Shown piece after piece: positions 35,302-44,073 of a stretch of 64,000 nucleotides of DNA. Below the pieces are notes generated by a model. That model had not been told where the DNA came from, did not search any database, and saw only the letters and a program-made list of their open reading frames with translations. The DNA is taken from NCBI GenBank assembly GCA_049334165.1, contig JBEGHD010000006.1; one strand, given 5' to 3'. This DNA comes from JBEGHD01 sp049334165. Lineage in GTDB: Bacteria > Bacteroidota > Bacteroidia > Flavobacteriales_D > Sanyastnellaceae. Position 1 is the first letter of the stretch. Each line of letters begins with the position of its first letter. Position numbers and translations under genes: made by a program.

Positions 35302-36006
35302 ATGTCTGAAATCATCCGCATCAGTGAATTGAGAAAAACCTACCACCTGGGCAAGGAAGTGGTGAAAGCACTTGACGGAGTAAACCTGAAGGTTTTTGCC
35401 AATGACTACGTGGCTCTGATGGGGCCTTCTGGTTCTGGCAAATCCACACTGATGAATATCATCGGGTGTCTGGATACTCCAACTTCGGGTCACTACGAGC
35501 TCAATGGCAAAGATGTGAGCAAGCTTGATGATAACGACCTGGCGGAAATCAGAAATCTGGAAATTGGGTTTGTATTTCAGACATTTAATTTGCTTCCCCG
35601 TTACTCAGCATTAGAAAATGTTGCGCTGCCAATGATTTATTCCGGGGTACCCAAAGAGGAGCGAGAAGCCCGCGCAAAAAGCGTTCTGGAGCAAGTTGGT
35701 TTGGGCGATAGAATTGGACACAAGCCAAACGAAATGAGTGGAGGTCAACAGCAACGTGTAGCCGTGGCCAGATCTTTAGTGAACAATCCTTCCATAATTT
35801 TGGCAGATGAGCCCACTGGGAATCTCGACACGGCCACATCTTACGAAATTATGGGCCTTTTTCAGGAAATCCACGATCGCGGCAATACAGTCATTCTCGT
35901 GACTCACGAGGAAGATATCGCAGAGTATTCTCACCGGATAGTGAGGATGCGTGATGGTAAAATTGAGTCGGATGTGAAAAACTCCCCGGCAAGGGTGGGA
36001 GAGTGA
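35302..36006 (+). CDS. ABC transporter ATP-binding protein, MacB/LolD type
   Basis: A 234-residue ATPase starting at ATG 35302 (MSEIIRISELRKTY). An upstream in-frame ATG at 35245 would add a non-homologous N-terminus. Walker A is GPSGSGKST, the signature MSGGQQQRVAVARSL, Walker B ILADEPTGNLD, and the H-loop VTHEED. GNTVILVTHEEDIAEYSHRIVRMRDGKI is the usual end of MacB/FtsE/LolD-like ATPases. These drive mechanotransmission transport across the envelope. The permease is not adjacent, so its substrate cannot be inferred. asnS follows 69 bases downstream. Confidence 0.9.
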   Translation: MSEIIRISELRKTYHLGKEVVKALDGVNLKVFANDYVALMGPSGSGKSTLMNIIGCLDTPTSGHYELNGKDVSKLDDNDLAEIRNLEIGFVFQTFNLLPRYSALENVALPMIYSGVPKEEREARAKSVLEQVGLGDRIGHKPNEMSGGQQQRVAVARSLVNNPSIILADEPTGNLDTATSYEIMGLFQEIHDRGNTVILVTHEEDIAEYSHRIVRMRDGKIESDVKNSPARVGE

Positions 36007-36075
36007 GCTTTTATCCGCATTGATAACAGCGCAAAAAATTGTTCTTTTGCAGTTCCAAATTTAAAATACCAGGTC

Positions 36076-37515
36076 GTGGATAAACTACGCAAAAACAGGA
36101 TTGTGGACTTGCTCGACAAGTCGCAGGTGGGAAAAGAAGTAACAGTGCACGGATGGGTGCGCACATTCAGAAACAACAGGTTTATCGCAGTGAACGATGG
36201 TTCCACATTGCGAAATTTACAGGTCGTTGTGGACGAAGAACTTCTGAATGATGCTGAAGAAAACCGCATTAACACAGGCGCATCTCTCAGGGTGAAAGGA
36301 AGACTGGTAGAATCTCAGGGCCAGGGCCAGGACACAGAGGTTCAGGCTACGGAAGTTCAGATTTTGGGAGGGGCAGACCCCGAGACTTTCCCAATTCAGA
36401 TGAAGAAGCACAGCCTCGAGTTTCTCCGTGAAAAAGCGCACCTCAGGTTCAGAACGAGCACTTTTGGGGCGATTTTTAGAATCAGGCACGCCATGTCTTT
36501 TGCAATCCACAAGTTTTTCAACGACCGCGGATTTTACAACCTCCACACACCAATCATCACTGGTTCCGATGCCGAAGGTGCAGGAGAGATGTTCAGAGTT
36601 ACTACTCTGGACCTGGACAACGTGCCAAAAGACGATCAGGGAAATGTAGACGTCAAAGAAGACTTTTTCGGGAAAACAGCGAACCTCACCGTTTCTGGTC
36701 AACTCGAAGCCGAACTCGGTGCTTTGGCACTTGGTAAGGTTTACACTTTTGGACCAACCTTTCGTGCGGAGAACAGCAATACTTCACGTCACCTTGCCGA
36801 ATTCTGGATGATTGAGCCGGAGATTGCCTTTGCAAACCTGCAGGACGACATCAATTTGGCACAGGACTGCTTGAAATACGTGATTGACTATGCACTCGAG
36901 AATTGCGCTGACGATCTTCAATTCTTGAACGACCGCCAGGAAAAGGAGGAGCAGGCAAAACCGCAAAACGAACGCAGTCCAATGGGACTCATCGAAAAGC
37001 TTCGTCATGTAACACAAAGCGATTTTGAGCAAATCACCTACACCGAGGCTATCGATATCTTGCGCAACTCTAAACCATTCAAGAAGAAAAAATTCAAGTA
37101 CCCAGTAGAGTGGGGCGAAGACCTACAAAGCGAGCACGAGCGATACCTCGTTGAAAAACACTTTAAATCACCGGTAGTGATCACTGATTACCCCGCAAAA
37201 ATCAAAGCGTTTTACATGCGTCTCAATGACGATCAGGAAACTGTTGCGGCTATGGACGTGCTCGTACCAGGTATTGGCGAAATCGTTGGCGGGAGTCAGC
37301 GTGAAGAGCGATATGAGGTTTTGAAGGAGCGTTGCAAAGCATTCGATATTCCTGAAGAACACGTTTGGTGGTATCTCGAGACAAGGAAATTTGGAACTTG
37401 TGAGCACGCTGGCTTTGGGCTAGGTTTTGAGCGACTGATGATGTTTGTTACCGGCATGACCAATATCAGAGACGTGATTCCTTTTCCCCGAACTCCGCTA
37501 AATGCAGAGTTCTAA
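36076..37515 (+). CDS. asnS: Asparaginyl-tRNA synthetase
   Basis: Class IIb synthetase of 479 residues, starting at GTG 36076 (no closer ATG in frame fits). An N-terminal OB fold for the anticodon (VTVHGWVRTFRNNRFIAV) comes first. Class II motif 2 is TFRAENSNTSRHLAEFWMIEPE, with the Arg/Glu contact residues; motif 3 is GFGLGFERLMMF. AEGAGEMFRVTT is the AsnRS-type active-site loop. It is followed by a strong terminator and then rpoN. Confidence 0.95.
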   Translation: MDKLRKNRIVDLLDKSQVGKEVTVHGWVRTFRNNRFIAVNDGSTLRNLQVVVDEELLNDAEENRINTGASLRVKGRLVESQGQGQDTEVQATEVQILGGADPETFPIQMKKHSLEFLREKAHLRFRTSTFGAIFRIRHAMSFAIHKFFNDRGFYNLHTPIITGSDAEGAGEMFRVTTLDLDNVPKDDQGNVDVKEDFFGKTANLTVSGQLEAELGALALGKVYTFGPTFRAENSNTSRHLAEFWMIEPEIAFANLQDDINLAQDCLKYVIDYALENCADDLQFLNDRQEKEEQAKPQNERSPMGLIEKLRHVTQSDFEQITYTEAIDILRNSKPFKKKKFKYPVEWGEDLQSEHERYLVEKHFKSPVVITDYPAKIKAFYMRLNDDQETVAAMDVLVPGIGEIVGGSQREERYEVLKERCKAFDIPEEHVWWYLETRKFGTCEHAGFGLGFERLMMFVTGMTNIRDVIPFPRTPLNAEF

Positions 37516-37546
37516 GGCCTGCCGTCATTTCAAAACACTAAAATTG

Positions 37547-37581
37547 AGCTTCCTTGCCTCCGGTAAGGAAGCTTTCTTTTT
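37547..37581 (+). terminator. Terminator after asnS
   Basis: AGCTTCCTT (37547-37555) pairs exactly with AAGGAAGCT (37565-37573), followed by TTCTTTTT. Confidence 0.88.
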
Positions 37582-37701
37582 CCGTTAATTTAATACCGAA
37601 TTCGCACTCCATTTTCTTATCTTTCCGCCTAACAACAATCATGCTAAATGCTTTGGCTTTCTGTTGAAAAGTCGGCTTGCGGATTTTAGATTCCTAATCA
37701 G

Positions 37702-39147
37702 ATGCTTAAACAAAATTTACAACAGAAGTTACTCCAGAAACTCTCTCCTCAGCAGATCCAACTGATGAAACTGCTTCAGGTGCCCACCGTGGAACTGGAA
37801 CAGCGGATAAAAGAAGAGATGGAGGTAAATCCTGCTCTCGAAGAAGGAAAAGAGGATGACGATTTGGAGAATGATGTTGACGATTACGAAGAGGAGGAGA
37901 GCAGCGAAGAAGATGATTTCGATATTTCTGATTATCTGGATGATGACGAAACGCCAGATTACAAACTTTCGGTAAAAAATCAGGGTGCAGATCCCGAAGA
38001 GAAAGATGTTCCTTTGGGAAGCGGAAGGTCTTTTCATGAAGTGCTCCGCAGGCAGTTGGGTCTAAGAAGCACGAGTGAAAGACAGGAAGAATTAGCCGAA
38101 AACCTAATTGGAAACCTCGATGACAGCGGCTATCTGCGAAGAGACATTCCATCAATTGTCAACGATCTTGCTTTTACGCAAAACATCATGACGACAGAAG
38201 AGGAACTCGAGGAAGTTCTTAAGCTTATCCAGGGTTTTGATCCTGCTGGCGTTGGAGCTCGAGATTTGCAAGAATGCCTTCTGATTCAGATTAAGCGCAT
38301 AAAAAGGGAAGATGAAAGTGTTGAGCTTGCTGAAGTTATTCTGCGCGATTTTTTTACTGCCTTCACCAAAAAGCACTACTCTAAGATTACCAAGAAACTG
38401 GAAATTGAGGACGACCAACTAAAGGAAGCGATTGACGAGATCATCAAGCTCAATCCTAAACCTGGCAATTCGCTGAAGGATTCGGTAAGAACCATTCAGC
38501 ACGTTGTTCCCGATTTTATTCTCACTGTGAATGACGATGACGAACTCAATCTCACGCTAAACCAACGCAACGCACCGGAGTTGAAAGTGAGCCGCGAGTA
38601 CAAAACAATGCTCGATACTTACGCCAAGACCAAAGACAACAAGAAGCAAAAAGAGGCGGTGATGTTTGTCAAGCAAAAGATAGACTCTGCGAAGTGGTTT
38701 ATTGACGCCATTAAGCAGCGTCAGCAAACACTGATGCTCACCATGAACGCCATTCTGAAGTATCAGGAAGAGTACTTTAAAACGGGTGATGAAACCAAGT
38801 TGAAGCCAATGATTCTGAAGGACATCGCAGAGATTGTAGGAATGGATATTTCTACCATCTCACGAGTGGCCAACAGCAAGTACATTCAAACGCCTTATGG
38901 AACTTTCTTGCTCAAATCATTCTTTAGTGAGTCGCTTTCTACAGACAGTGGTGAAGAGGTTTCGACCCGTGAGGTTAAAAAGATTTTGCAGGACAGCATC
39001 GATGCTGAAAACAAGAAGAAACCATTGACCGATGAACGCCTGGCTAAAGTTCTCAAAGACAAAGGCTATAACATTGCCAGACGAACTGTTGCCAAGTATC
39101 GGGAACAATTGAATATTCCAGTTGCGCGACTTCGCAAACAGCTATAA
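37702..39147 (+). CDS. rpoN: RNA polymerase sigma-54 factor
   Basis: Alternative sigma factor needing an AAA+ activator. It has 481 residues with all regions. Region I (LSPQQIQLMKLLQVPTVELE) is Gln/Leu-rich as expected. A very acidic region II (about 50-85) follows, then the core-binding domain, the HTH (DISTISRVANSKYIQTP) and, near the end, the RpoN box ARRTVAKYREQLNIP, which contacts the -24 promoter element. No -24/-12 promoter was recognised in the window. It overlaps nothing and is followed 13 bases later by a membrane-protein gene. Confidence 0.96.
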   Translation: MLKQNLQQKLLQKLSPQQIQLMKLLQVPTVELEQRIKEEMEVNPALEEGKEDDDLENDVDDYEEEESSEEDDFDISDYLDDDETPDYKLSVKNQGADPEEKDVPLGSGRSFHEVLRRQLGLRSTSERQEELAENLIGNLDDSGYLRRDIPSIVNDLAFTQNIMTTEEELEEVLKLIQGFDPAGVGARDLQECLLIQIKRIKREDESVELAEVILRDFFTAFTKKHYSKITKKLEIEDDQLKEAIDEIIKLNPKPGNSLKDSVRTIQHVVPDFILTVNDDDELNLTLNQRNAPELKVSREYKTMLDTYAKTKDNKKQKEAVMFVKQKIDSAKWFIDAIKQRQQTLMLTMNAILKYQEEYFKTGDETKLKPMILKDIAEIVGMDISTISRVANSKYIQTPYGTFLLKSFFSESLSTDSGEEVSTREVKKILQDSIDAENKKKPLTDERLAKVLKDKGYNIARRTVAKYREQLNIPVARLRKQL

Positions 39148-39160
39148 GCGAAAGCAAACG

Positions 39161-39781
39161 ATGACCCGAATCGCTCAGATTGTCTCCGTAGTTTTTCATC
39201 CCCTTTGGATGCCGCTCTATCTTTTTTTGGGCGCCTGGTGGATCGATCCCTACATGAGAGCCTTTCTTCCCCTGGGATTATTAAAGTATCTGCTTTTTGT
39301 CTTGGGGATCAATGTCGTGGCTCCTTTGGTGAGTATCCTAATGCTCCGCTACCGAAATCTGATTTCGTCCCTTCACTTGCGAAAACGCGAAGAGCGCCTC
39401 TTACCCTTTATTATCGTGCTGGCTTATTACATCCTGACTTATTTCTTGCTCAGACTCAAAGCAGTACCAATTCCCGAGGTAGTTTACAGCATGCTTCTTT
39501 GTTTGATTCTTGTTCTCACAGCTGTGTTAATCATCAACTTTTGGTGGAAGATCTCAGTGCATCTTACCGCAGCCGGAGGTGTTTTGGGAACCCTAATCGG
39601 GTTGTCGACCATCCATCAGTTCGATGTGTCATTTTGGCTCTATGTAGTTCTCGGACTTGCCGGGATTATTGCATTCGCCAGACTACAGCTTCGAGAGCAC
39701 TCATCGCTACAGGTGTACGCTGGCTTTTTGCTTGGCGGGTCTATCAGCTACTGGCTGGTAAGTGCGCAGTTCATGATTTGA
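39161..39781 (+). CDS. Integral membrane protein, unknown function
   Basis: A 206-residue protein with about six transmembrane helices. The start is placed at ATG 39161, 13 bases after the rpoN stop; an earlier ATG at 39122 overlaps rpoN and is rejected. The order is MTRIAQIVSVVFHPLWMPLY, then helices separated by short basic loops (KRERLL type), with Trp-rich third and fifth helices. It resembles the transmembrane part of PAP2-like phosphatases, but no phosphatase motifs (KxxxxxxRP, PSGH, SRxxxxxHxxxD) are visible, so no enzyme activity is claimed. Position directly after rpoN suggests co-transcription. Confidence 0.6.
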   Translation: MTRIAQIVSVVFHPLWMPLYLFLGAWWIDPYMRAFLPLGLLKYLLFVLGINVVAPLVSILMLRYRNLISSLHLRKREERLLPFIIVLAYYILTYFLLRLKAVPIPEVVYSMLLCLILVLTAVLIINFWWKISVHLTAAGGVLGTLIGLSTIHQFDVSFWLYVVLGLAGIIAFARLQLREHSSLQVYAGFLLGGSISYWLVSAQFMI

Positions 39782-39815
39782 TAAAAGCTGCGAGTATTGA
39801 GGACTTTCCTAAAGC

Positions 39816-40499
39816 TTAAGGCAAAAAGAAAGTCAACCCAGCAGAAACAGGAATGAGCTTTACTCCATCACCTGGTTCAAAAACTTCGGACAACGAATAG
39901 AATGCGAAGAGGCTTACTTTCTTGAATCCTATTCTGGCTGTGGGTCCATATCTAAAGGTTGCCGTGTTTTCAAATCCCTTCTGCTTTATCGTCCTGTCTT
40001 CATAGACTGTCTTAGAGTGGACATTCACCAGAACTCCTCCCTTGAATCCGGCATAAATACGAAACTTTGCATCGTTTCGGGTTCTAAACCGGAGCTCAAT
40101 GGGAACTTCGATGTAGTTCATTGAAAGTTTATTCTTTTCAACTTCTTCGCTGGCCGGAAAAGTTTGAAATTCGGTAAAATCGTCTTCCTCGTTATGCACA
40201 AACCTTCCATTATTGTGAACGTTGTGTGAAGCAAAACCAACACCCCATGCAAAGCGAAAAGGTGACTTTTCAGTGAAAGCGTACTCTTTCATAAAAGCGA
40301 AGTTGAAGCCGAGGCTGTAGCCACGCATTTTCAACTCTTCGGGGCCTTCGAGCCAATGACTGGTGTAGAGGTCGATGGTGAAATTGTCTTTATCCACCTC
40401 GTCTTTTTCGGGGATAAACTTTGTCGGTTCGCCTGCCGGCTGCGCCATTGCTGTTGTTGCCAGAGTAATGACGATAAGAAGTAGATTAATCTTTTTCAT
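39816..40499 (-). CDS. Outer-membrane beta-barrel protein (PorT-like fold)
   Basis: A 227-residue protein with a signal peptide (KKINLLLIVITLATTAMA, before QPA) and alternating beta-strands of an eight-stranded barrel. It resembles the outer-membrane beta-barrel group that includes PorT. Strands such as YIEVPIELRFRT and FRIYAGFKGGVLVNVHSK are typical of this group, and it ends in an aromatic FFLP. It is not clearly the T9SS PorT itself, so no gene symbol is given. Its start overlaps the end of galE by 14 bases, so it is expressed from that transcript. Confidence 0.75.
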   Translation of the reverse strand: MKKINLLLIVITLATTAMAQPAGEPTKFIPEKDEVDKDNFTIDLYTSHWLEGPEELKMRGYSLGFNFAFMKEYAFTEKSPFRFAWGVGFASHNVHNNGRFVHNEEDDFTEFQTFPASEEVEKNKLSMNYIEVPIELRFRTRNDAKFRIYAGFKGGVLVNVHSKTVYEDRTIKQKGFENTATFRYGPTARIGFKKVSLFAFYSLSEVFEPGDGVKLIPVSAGLTFFLP

Positions 40500-41511
40500 A
40501 ACTAATATTTTGTTGCCATCTCCATGCGTCTTTCATTGCATCTTCAAGCGATTTTTCCGTTTTCCAGTTCAGTTCTTTGTTTGCTTTTTCGGGACTGGCG
40601 TAGATGGATTCTACATCACCAGCTCTTCTCGGCCCAATTTCATAGTTGAGCCTTTCGCCACTCACTTTTTCAAAGGTATTAATTACCTCTTTCACCGAGC
40701 TTCCTGTGCCGGTGCCCACGTTAAAGGGGGTGCAGGCACCTTCGTTCTGCTCCAGCCATTCGAAAGCCCGGATGTGCGCTCTGGCAAGATCTTGCACGTG
40801 GATGTAATCTCGCACGCAAGTTCCGTCTGCGGTTTTATAGTCGTCTCCAAAAACTGTCAGTTTTTCGCGAATACCGGCCGCAGTTTGGGTGATAAAAGGA
40901 ACAAGGTTGTTAGGTACTCCCAGAGGCAGTTCGCCAATTTGAGCGCTGCTGTGGGCACCAATTGGATTGAAGTAGCGAAGCAAAACTGCACTCAACTCCG
41001 ACTGCTCGGAGAGATTCACGTCAGAGATCATTCTTTCGCACACTTGCTTGGTGTAGCCATAGGGAGAATTTGCGGGCTGCACAGGAGAGTCCTCCGTTAC
41101 TGGAAGAGTCTCGGGTTGACCATATACAGTGCAGGACGAAGAAAAAACCAGGTTTTTCACACTGAATTCTTGCATCAACTCCAGCAGCACTTGCATTGAT
41201 CCCAGGTTATTATGGTAGTATTTGAGCGGCTCAGCCACCGATTCGCCTACAGCTTTAAAAGCGGCAAAGTGGATGACTCCATCAAAATTGCCTTCAGCTT
41301 TGAAAACCTCTCGAAGCTCCTTTTTCGAAGCACAGTCAGCCTTATGAAATTCTGGCTTTTGACCGGTAATCTTTTCGATTCCATCCAAAACAGAAGGTTC
41401 CGAATTAGAAAAATTATCTACAATTACTGGTTTGTATCCACTCTCAATTAGCTCTACAACAGTATGAGAACCAATGTATCCAGCTCCTCCGGTTACCAGG
41501 ACTTTTTTCAT
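40486..41511 (-). CDS. galE: UDP-glucose 4-epimerase
   Basis: NAD-dependent epimerase that interconverts UDP-glucose and UDP-galactose for surface polysaccharides. The start is taken at ATG 41511 (MKKVLVTGGAGYIGSH); an in-frame ATG five codons earlier (41526) is also possible. 341 residues. The Rossmann motif GGAGYIGSH, the catalytic SSSCTVYG Ser region, and YGYTKQVCERM (YxxxK pair) are clear. VRDYIHVQDLARAH and FNVGTGTGSSVKEVI are typical of GalE. It is followed by an overlapping outer-membrane protein gene. Confidence 0.95.
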   Translation of the reverse strand: MKKVLVTGGAGYIGSHTVVELIESGYKPVIVDNFSNSEPSVLDGIEKITGQKPEFHKADCASKKELREVFKAEGNFDGVIHFAAFKAVGESVAEPLKYYHNNLGSMQVLLELMQEFSVKNLVFSSSCTVYGQPETLPVTEDSPVQPANSPYGYTKQVCERMISDVNLSEQSELSAVLLRYFNPIGAHSSAQIGELPLGVPNNLVPFITQTAAGIREKLTVFGDDYKTADGTCVRDYIHVQDLARAHIRAFEWLEQNEGACTPFNVGTGTGSSVKEVINTFEKVSGERLNYEIGPRRAGDVESIYASPEKANKELNWKTEKSLEDAMKDAWRWQQNISYEKD

Positions 41512-41619
41512 GCTTTTCGGCTTCATTTGTTGCGGGTAAAAGTAGAAAATTAGAAAGGATAGGAATTCCCCTACAAGCGCATCGTCTCGAATCTGATGAT
41601 AGCACGATTAGTTTGAGTC

Positions 41620-41627
41620 TATGTTTG
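41620..41627 (+). promoter_or_regulatory. Candidate -7 element (TATGTTTG)
   Basis: An exact TAnnTTTG match 39 bases before the receiver-like gene, in the divergent gap after galE. No standard -33 box was seen. Confidence 0.45.
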
Positions 41628-41666
41628 CAAGCACACAGTTGAATTAAACAAGGAGAAGAAAAGGAA

Positions 41667-42050
41667 ATGGTAAAGCCAAATGTTCTATTATTAGAGAGTT
41701 TTGAGAAGGACGGAATCAGAATCAAGAGTGTTTTGAACTGGCTTCAGGAGTTGAAAATCATCAGCCTTCATCACGACAAGAAAAATGCACTTAGTTTCTC
41801 AGCTACCGAATTGGAAGCAACGTCTTATCCCCACATTTTTCTGATGTATATGAACAAGACTGAAATAAGCCGAATTGATTTCCTCGAAAATGCCTATTTA
41901 CTCCACACTCAAAGTTTTCTGAACTATGCCGAAAGAATCAAATTCAACTGTCATCTTCACCCCGTAGGAGGCAAAGAAAAACTTCGAATTCTCGATTTTC
42001 TAAAAGAAATTAGCATGAGCAGCAGGTACTTGGCTTGCGTTCACAACTAA
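41667..42050 (+). CDS. Receiver-like protein lacking the phospho-acceptor Asp
   Basis: A 127-residue protein with no firm family match. Its layout resembles a response-regulator receiver: an N-terminal strand NVLLLESFEKDG (usual place of the acidic pocket), a central strand PHIFLMYMNKTEIS where the phospho-Asp would sit, then a strand KFNCHLHPVGGKEKL near the position of the conserved Lys. The Asp is not present in the central strand. An AAGGAG ribosome site lies shortly upstream. The next gene, 92 bases on, encodes an Hpt protein, which supports a phosphorelay-related or pseudo-receiver role. The relation is my inference from pattern and neighbourhood; an unrelated fold is possible. Confidence 0.5.
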   Translation: MVKPNVLLLESFEKDGIRIKSVLNWLQELKIISLHHDKKNALSFSATELEATSYPHIFLMYMNKTEISRIDFLENAYLLHTQSFLNYAERIKFNCHLHPVGGKEKLRILDFLKEISMSSRYLACVHN

Positions 42051-42142
42051 ATTCCCAAAAAGTCGCAACACTTTCATTGACTCACGCGTAAAGGAAAGCG
42101 GAACACCAAATTCCACCCTACTAAACGCTATAATTTAAGTCA

Positions 42143-42502
42143 ATGAATACAGAACAACAAGAGCGCTTGTTCGATCTGTCCTATCTGAATCAAGTCTTTC
42201 AGGGCAATCGAGAAATGATCAACGAGATTATATCGCTTTTTTTACAACAAGTCCCCAACTACATTAAACAGATGGAGGCGCTCGTAGAAAAGGGTGAACT
42301 TCTAGCACTTCATCCTCTGGCTCACAAGTCGAAGTCTTCAATTGCCATGCTTGGTCTGAAGAAGATGGAAAAATTAGTGCTACAAATTGAGCACAATTCG
42401 AGACATCGCGAAAACATCGATGAAATTCCGGAATTGGTTTCCAGAATTCGCGAAGAGTGCGACAGAGTTTACGGACAATTAGAACAAGTCATGCAGGATT
42501 AG
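42143..42502 (+). CDS. Hpt (histidine phosphotransfer) domain protein
   Basis: A 119-residue stand-alone Hpt module, an all-helical four-helix bundle. The phospho-acceptor His61 lies in AHKSKSSIAMLG, matching the AHxLKGss pattern with Lys64 kept but Gly replaced by Ser. Upstream helices contain MINEIISLFLQQVPNYI, typical of Hpt. No hybrid kinase or regulator other than the receiver-like protein is nearby, so the partners are elsewhere. It ends at a clear terminator. Confidence 0.85.
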   Translation: MNTEQQERLFDLSYLNQVFQGNREMINEIISLFLQQVPNYIKQMEALVEKGELLALHPLAHKSKSSIAMLGLKKMEKLVLQIEHNSRHRENIDEIPELVSRIREECDRVYGQLEQVMQD

Positions 42503-42534
42503 CCTGCAAAAGAGTTAAATAAGCTATATTGAAT

Positions 42535-42569
42535 AAGCTGCATTGATCGATATCAGTGCAGCTTTTTTT
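42535..42569 (+). terminator. Terminator after the Hpt gene
   Basis: AAGCTGCATTGAT (42535-42547) pairs with ATCAGTGCAGCTT (42552-42564) with one T-G pair and a 4-base loop, followed by a T run. Confidence 0.88.
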
Positions 42570-42580
42570 ATTTTCGGCAC

Positions 42581-44071
42581 ATGGTCAAAATGGAAGTGAT
42601 GAAGTGGACTGAGAATGATGTTGCCCAGATTTCGAAAAGAGGGATTGAGCTCAAGGATGTTGAGCGTCAATTGGAGAAAATAAAATCTGGTCCCAAGGAA
42701 TTACAAATTGAGAGAGCCTGCACTCCCGGGGATGGAATCCGCATCTTCAATGCTGATGAGGTCGAAGGTAAAATAGAGCGCTTCGAAAATCGCGATAGCG
42801 GTGTTGAGGTGGCTAAGTTTGTGCCGGCATCTGGAGCAGCCTCTCGCATGTTTCGCCACTTGCACGAATTCCAGAATGGTCAGCGAAGTGAGCTCTCTGA
42901 TCAGTTCTTCGATAATCTTTCAGATTTTGCTTTTAGCGGAAAAGTGCAGGAGAATTTTGCTTTCGACATTTCAAAAGAGCTCACGGAAAGTCAGAAGAAA
43001 GAAATAGCTCAATTCTTGATTTCAGAAGAAGGGCTGAGGTTTAGCAACATTCCGAAAGGGCTGGTAGGATTTCACCGTGAGGGAGAAATTGTAAGGTCGG
43101 CATTCGAAGAACAGCTTGCGGAAGGAGTTGAGTATCTGAAAGGAAATGAGCCACTGAAATTTCATTTCACAGTGGCGCCTCAGTTTCGCACCGAAATCGA
43201 AAATCACTTGAGGGCAGTGACGCTAAAACCTAAGTTTTCAGGTGTGGATTTCGATTTTTCTATGAGCGTGCAGGAGCCAGCTACAGACACAATTGCGGCA
43301 TCTGGAAATGGCGAGCCTTTTCGTGAAGAAAGTGGTGAACTCTTGTTTCGCCCTGGCGGACACGGAGCACTTTTAGTGAATCTTCAGCAAAGCAATGCCG
43401 ACATTGTATTTGTGAAAAACATTGACAACGTGGTTCATCGCCATCATCTTGCTCCCACAGTGAAATGGAAAAAAGCTCTGGCGGGATGCCTACTGGAATT
43501 GCAGGAGAAAACTTTCCAACTGATAGATGAACTGAAGTCTGAAAAGGAAGGAGCAGTGGAGGCCGCAAACGGGTTTCTGAAAGATGTTCTGGGTCTTGAT
43601 TTTGAAGCGTCAGAAACTGATCAATTGATTTCACTTCTCGATCGGCCTTTGAGGGTTTGCGGCATGGTGAAGAACCAGGGAGAGCCGGGCGGTGGTCCCT
43701 TTTGGGTAAAAGACAATCAGGGTGTGAGCCGTCCGCAAATCGTAGAAAAAGCACAGATAAATCTATCCAACAGAAAGCACCGTGAAGCACTCGAGTCAGC
43801 TTCGCACTTTAATCCTGTAGATCTGGTTTGCTCCATGAGACGCTACAATAGGGAGTTTTTCGACTTAAGCTCCTTTGTAGATGAATCTACTTTTTTTGTT
43901 TCAGAAAAATCGAAAGATGGAACAGCTCTGAAAGCACTGGAGCTTCCCGGGCTTTGGAACGGAGCAATGGCCTATTGGAATACGTTTTTCGTTGAGGTTC
44001 CTCTTGAAACGTTTAATCCGGTGAAAACAGTGAATGATCTACTGAAGCCGCTTCATCAACCCGCTGTCTAG
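42581..44071 (+). CDS. DUF4301 family protein
   Basis: A 496-residue protein of unknown function. VAKFVPASGAASRMFRHLHEFQ (about 78-99) and the later FRPGGHGALLVNLQQSNADIVFVKNIDN are the recognisable DUF4301 blocks. The Gly-rich GHGALL segment and the phosphate-loop-like GAASRMF resemble nucleotide-sugar pyrophosphorylase-like folds, so a nucleotidyltransferase role can be suspected but not shown. VVHRHHLAPTVKWKKALAG follows. The C-terminal GAMAYWNTFFVEVPLETFNP is also typical. It converges with an ABC ATPase gene, the two stops being two bases apart. Confidence 0.8.
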   Translation: MVKMEVMKWTENDVAQISKRGIELKDVERQLEKIKSGPKELQIERACTPGDGIRIFNADEVEGKIERFENRDSGVEVAKFVPASGAASRMFRHLHEFQNGQRSELSDQFFDNLSDFAFSGKVQENFAFDISKELTESQKKEIAQFLISEEGLRFSNIPKGLVGFHREGEIVRSAFEEQLAEGVEYLKGNEPLKFHFTVAPQFRTEIENHLRAVTLKPKFSGVDFDFSMSVQEPATDTIAASGNGEPFREESGELLFRPGGHGALLVNLQQSNADIVFVKNIDNVVHRHHLAPTVKWKKALAGCLLELQEKTFQLIDELKSEKEGAVEAANGFLKDVLGLDFEASETDQLISLLDRPLRVCGMVKNQGEPGGGPFWVKDNQGVSRPQIVEKAQINLSNRKHREALESASHFNPVDLVCSMRRYNREFFDLSSFVDESTFFVSEKSKDGTALKALELPGLWNGAMAYWNTFFVEVPLETFNPVKTVNDLLKPLHQPAV

Positions 44072-44073
44072 GT

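Noticed and set aside
37515..37701. A small RNA or gene between asnS and rpoN
   Set aside because: Only the asnS terminator is seen; no convincing promoter or small frame.
39816..40499. T9SS protein PorT
   Set aside because: The fold fits, but the protein group has many non-T9SS members and no T9SS gene is adjacent, so the symbol was withheld.
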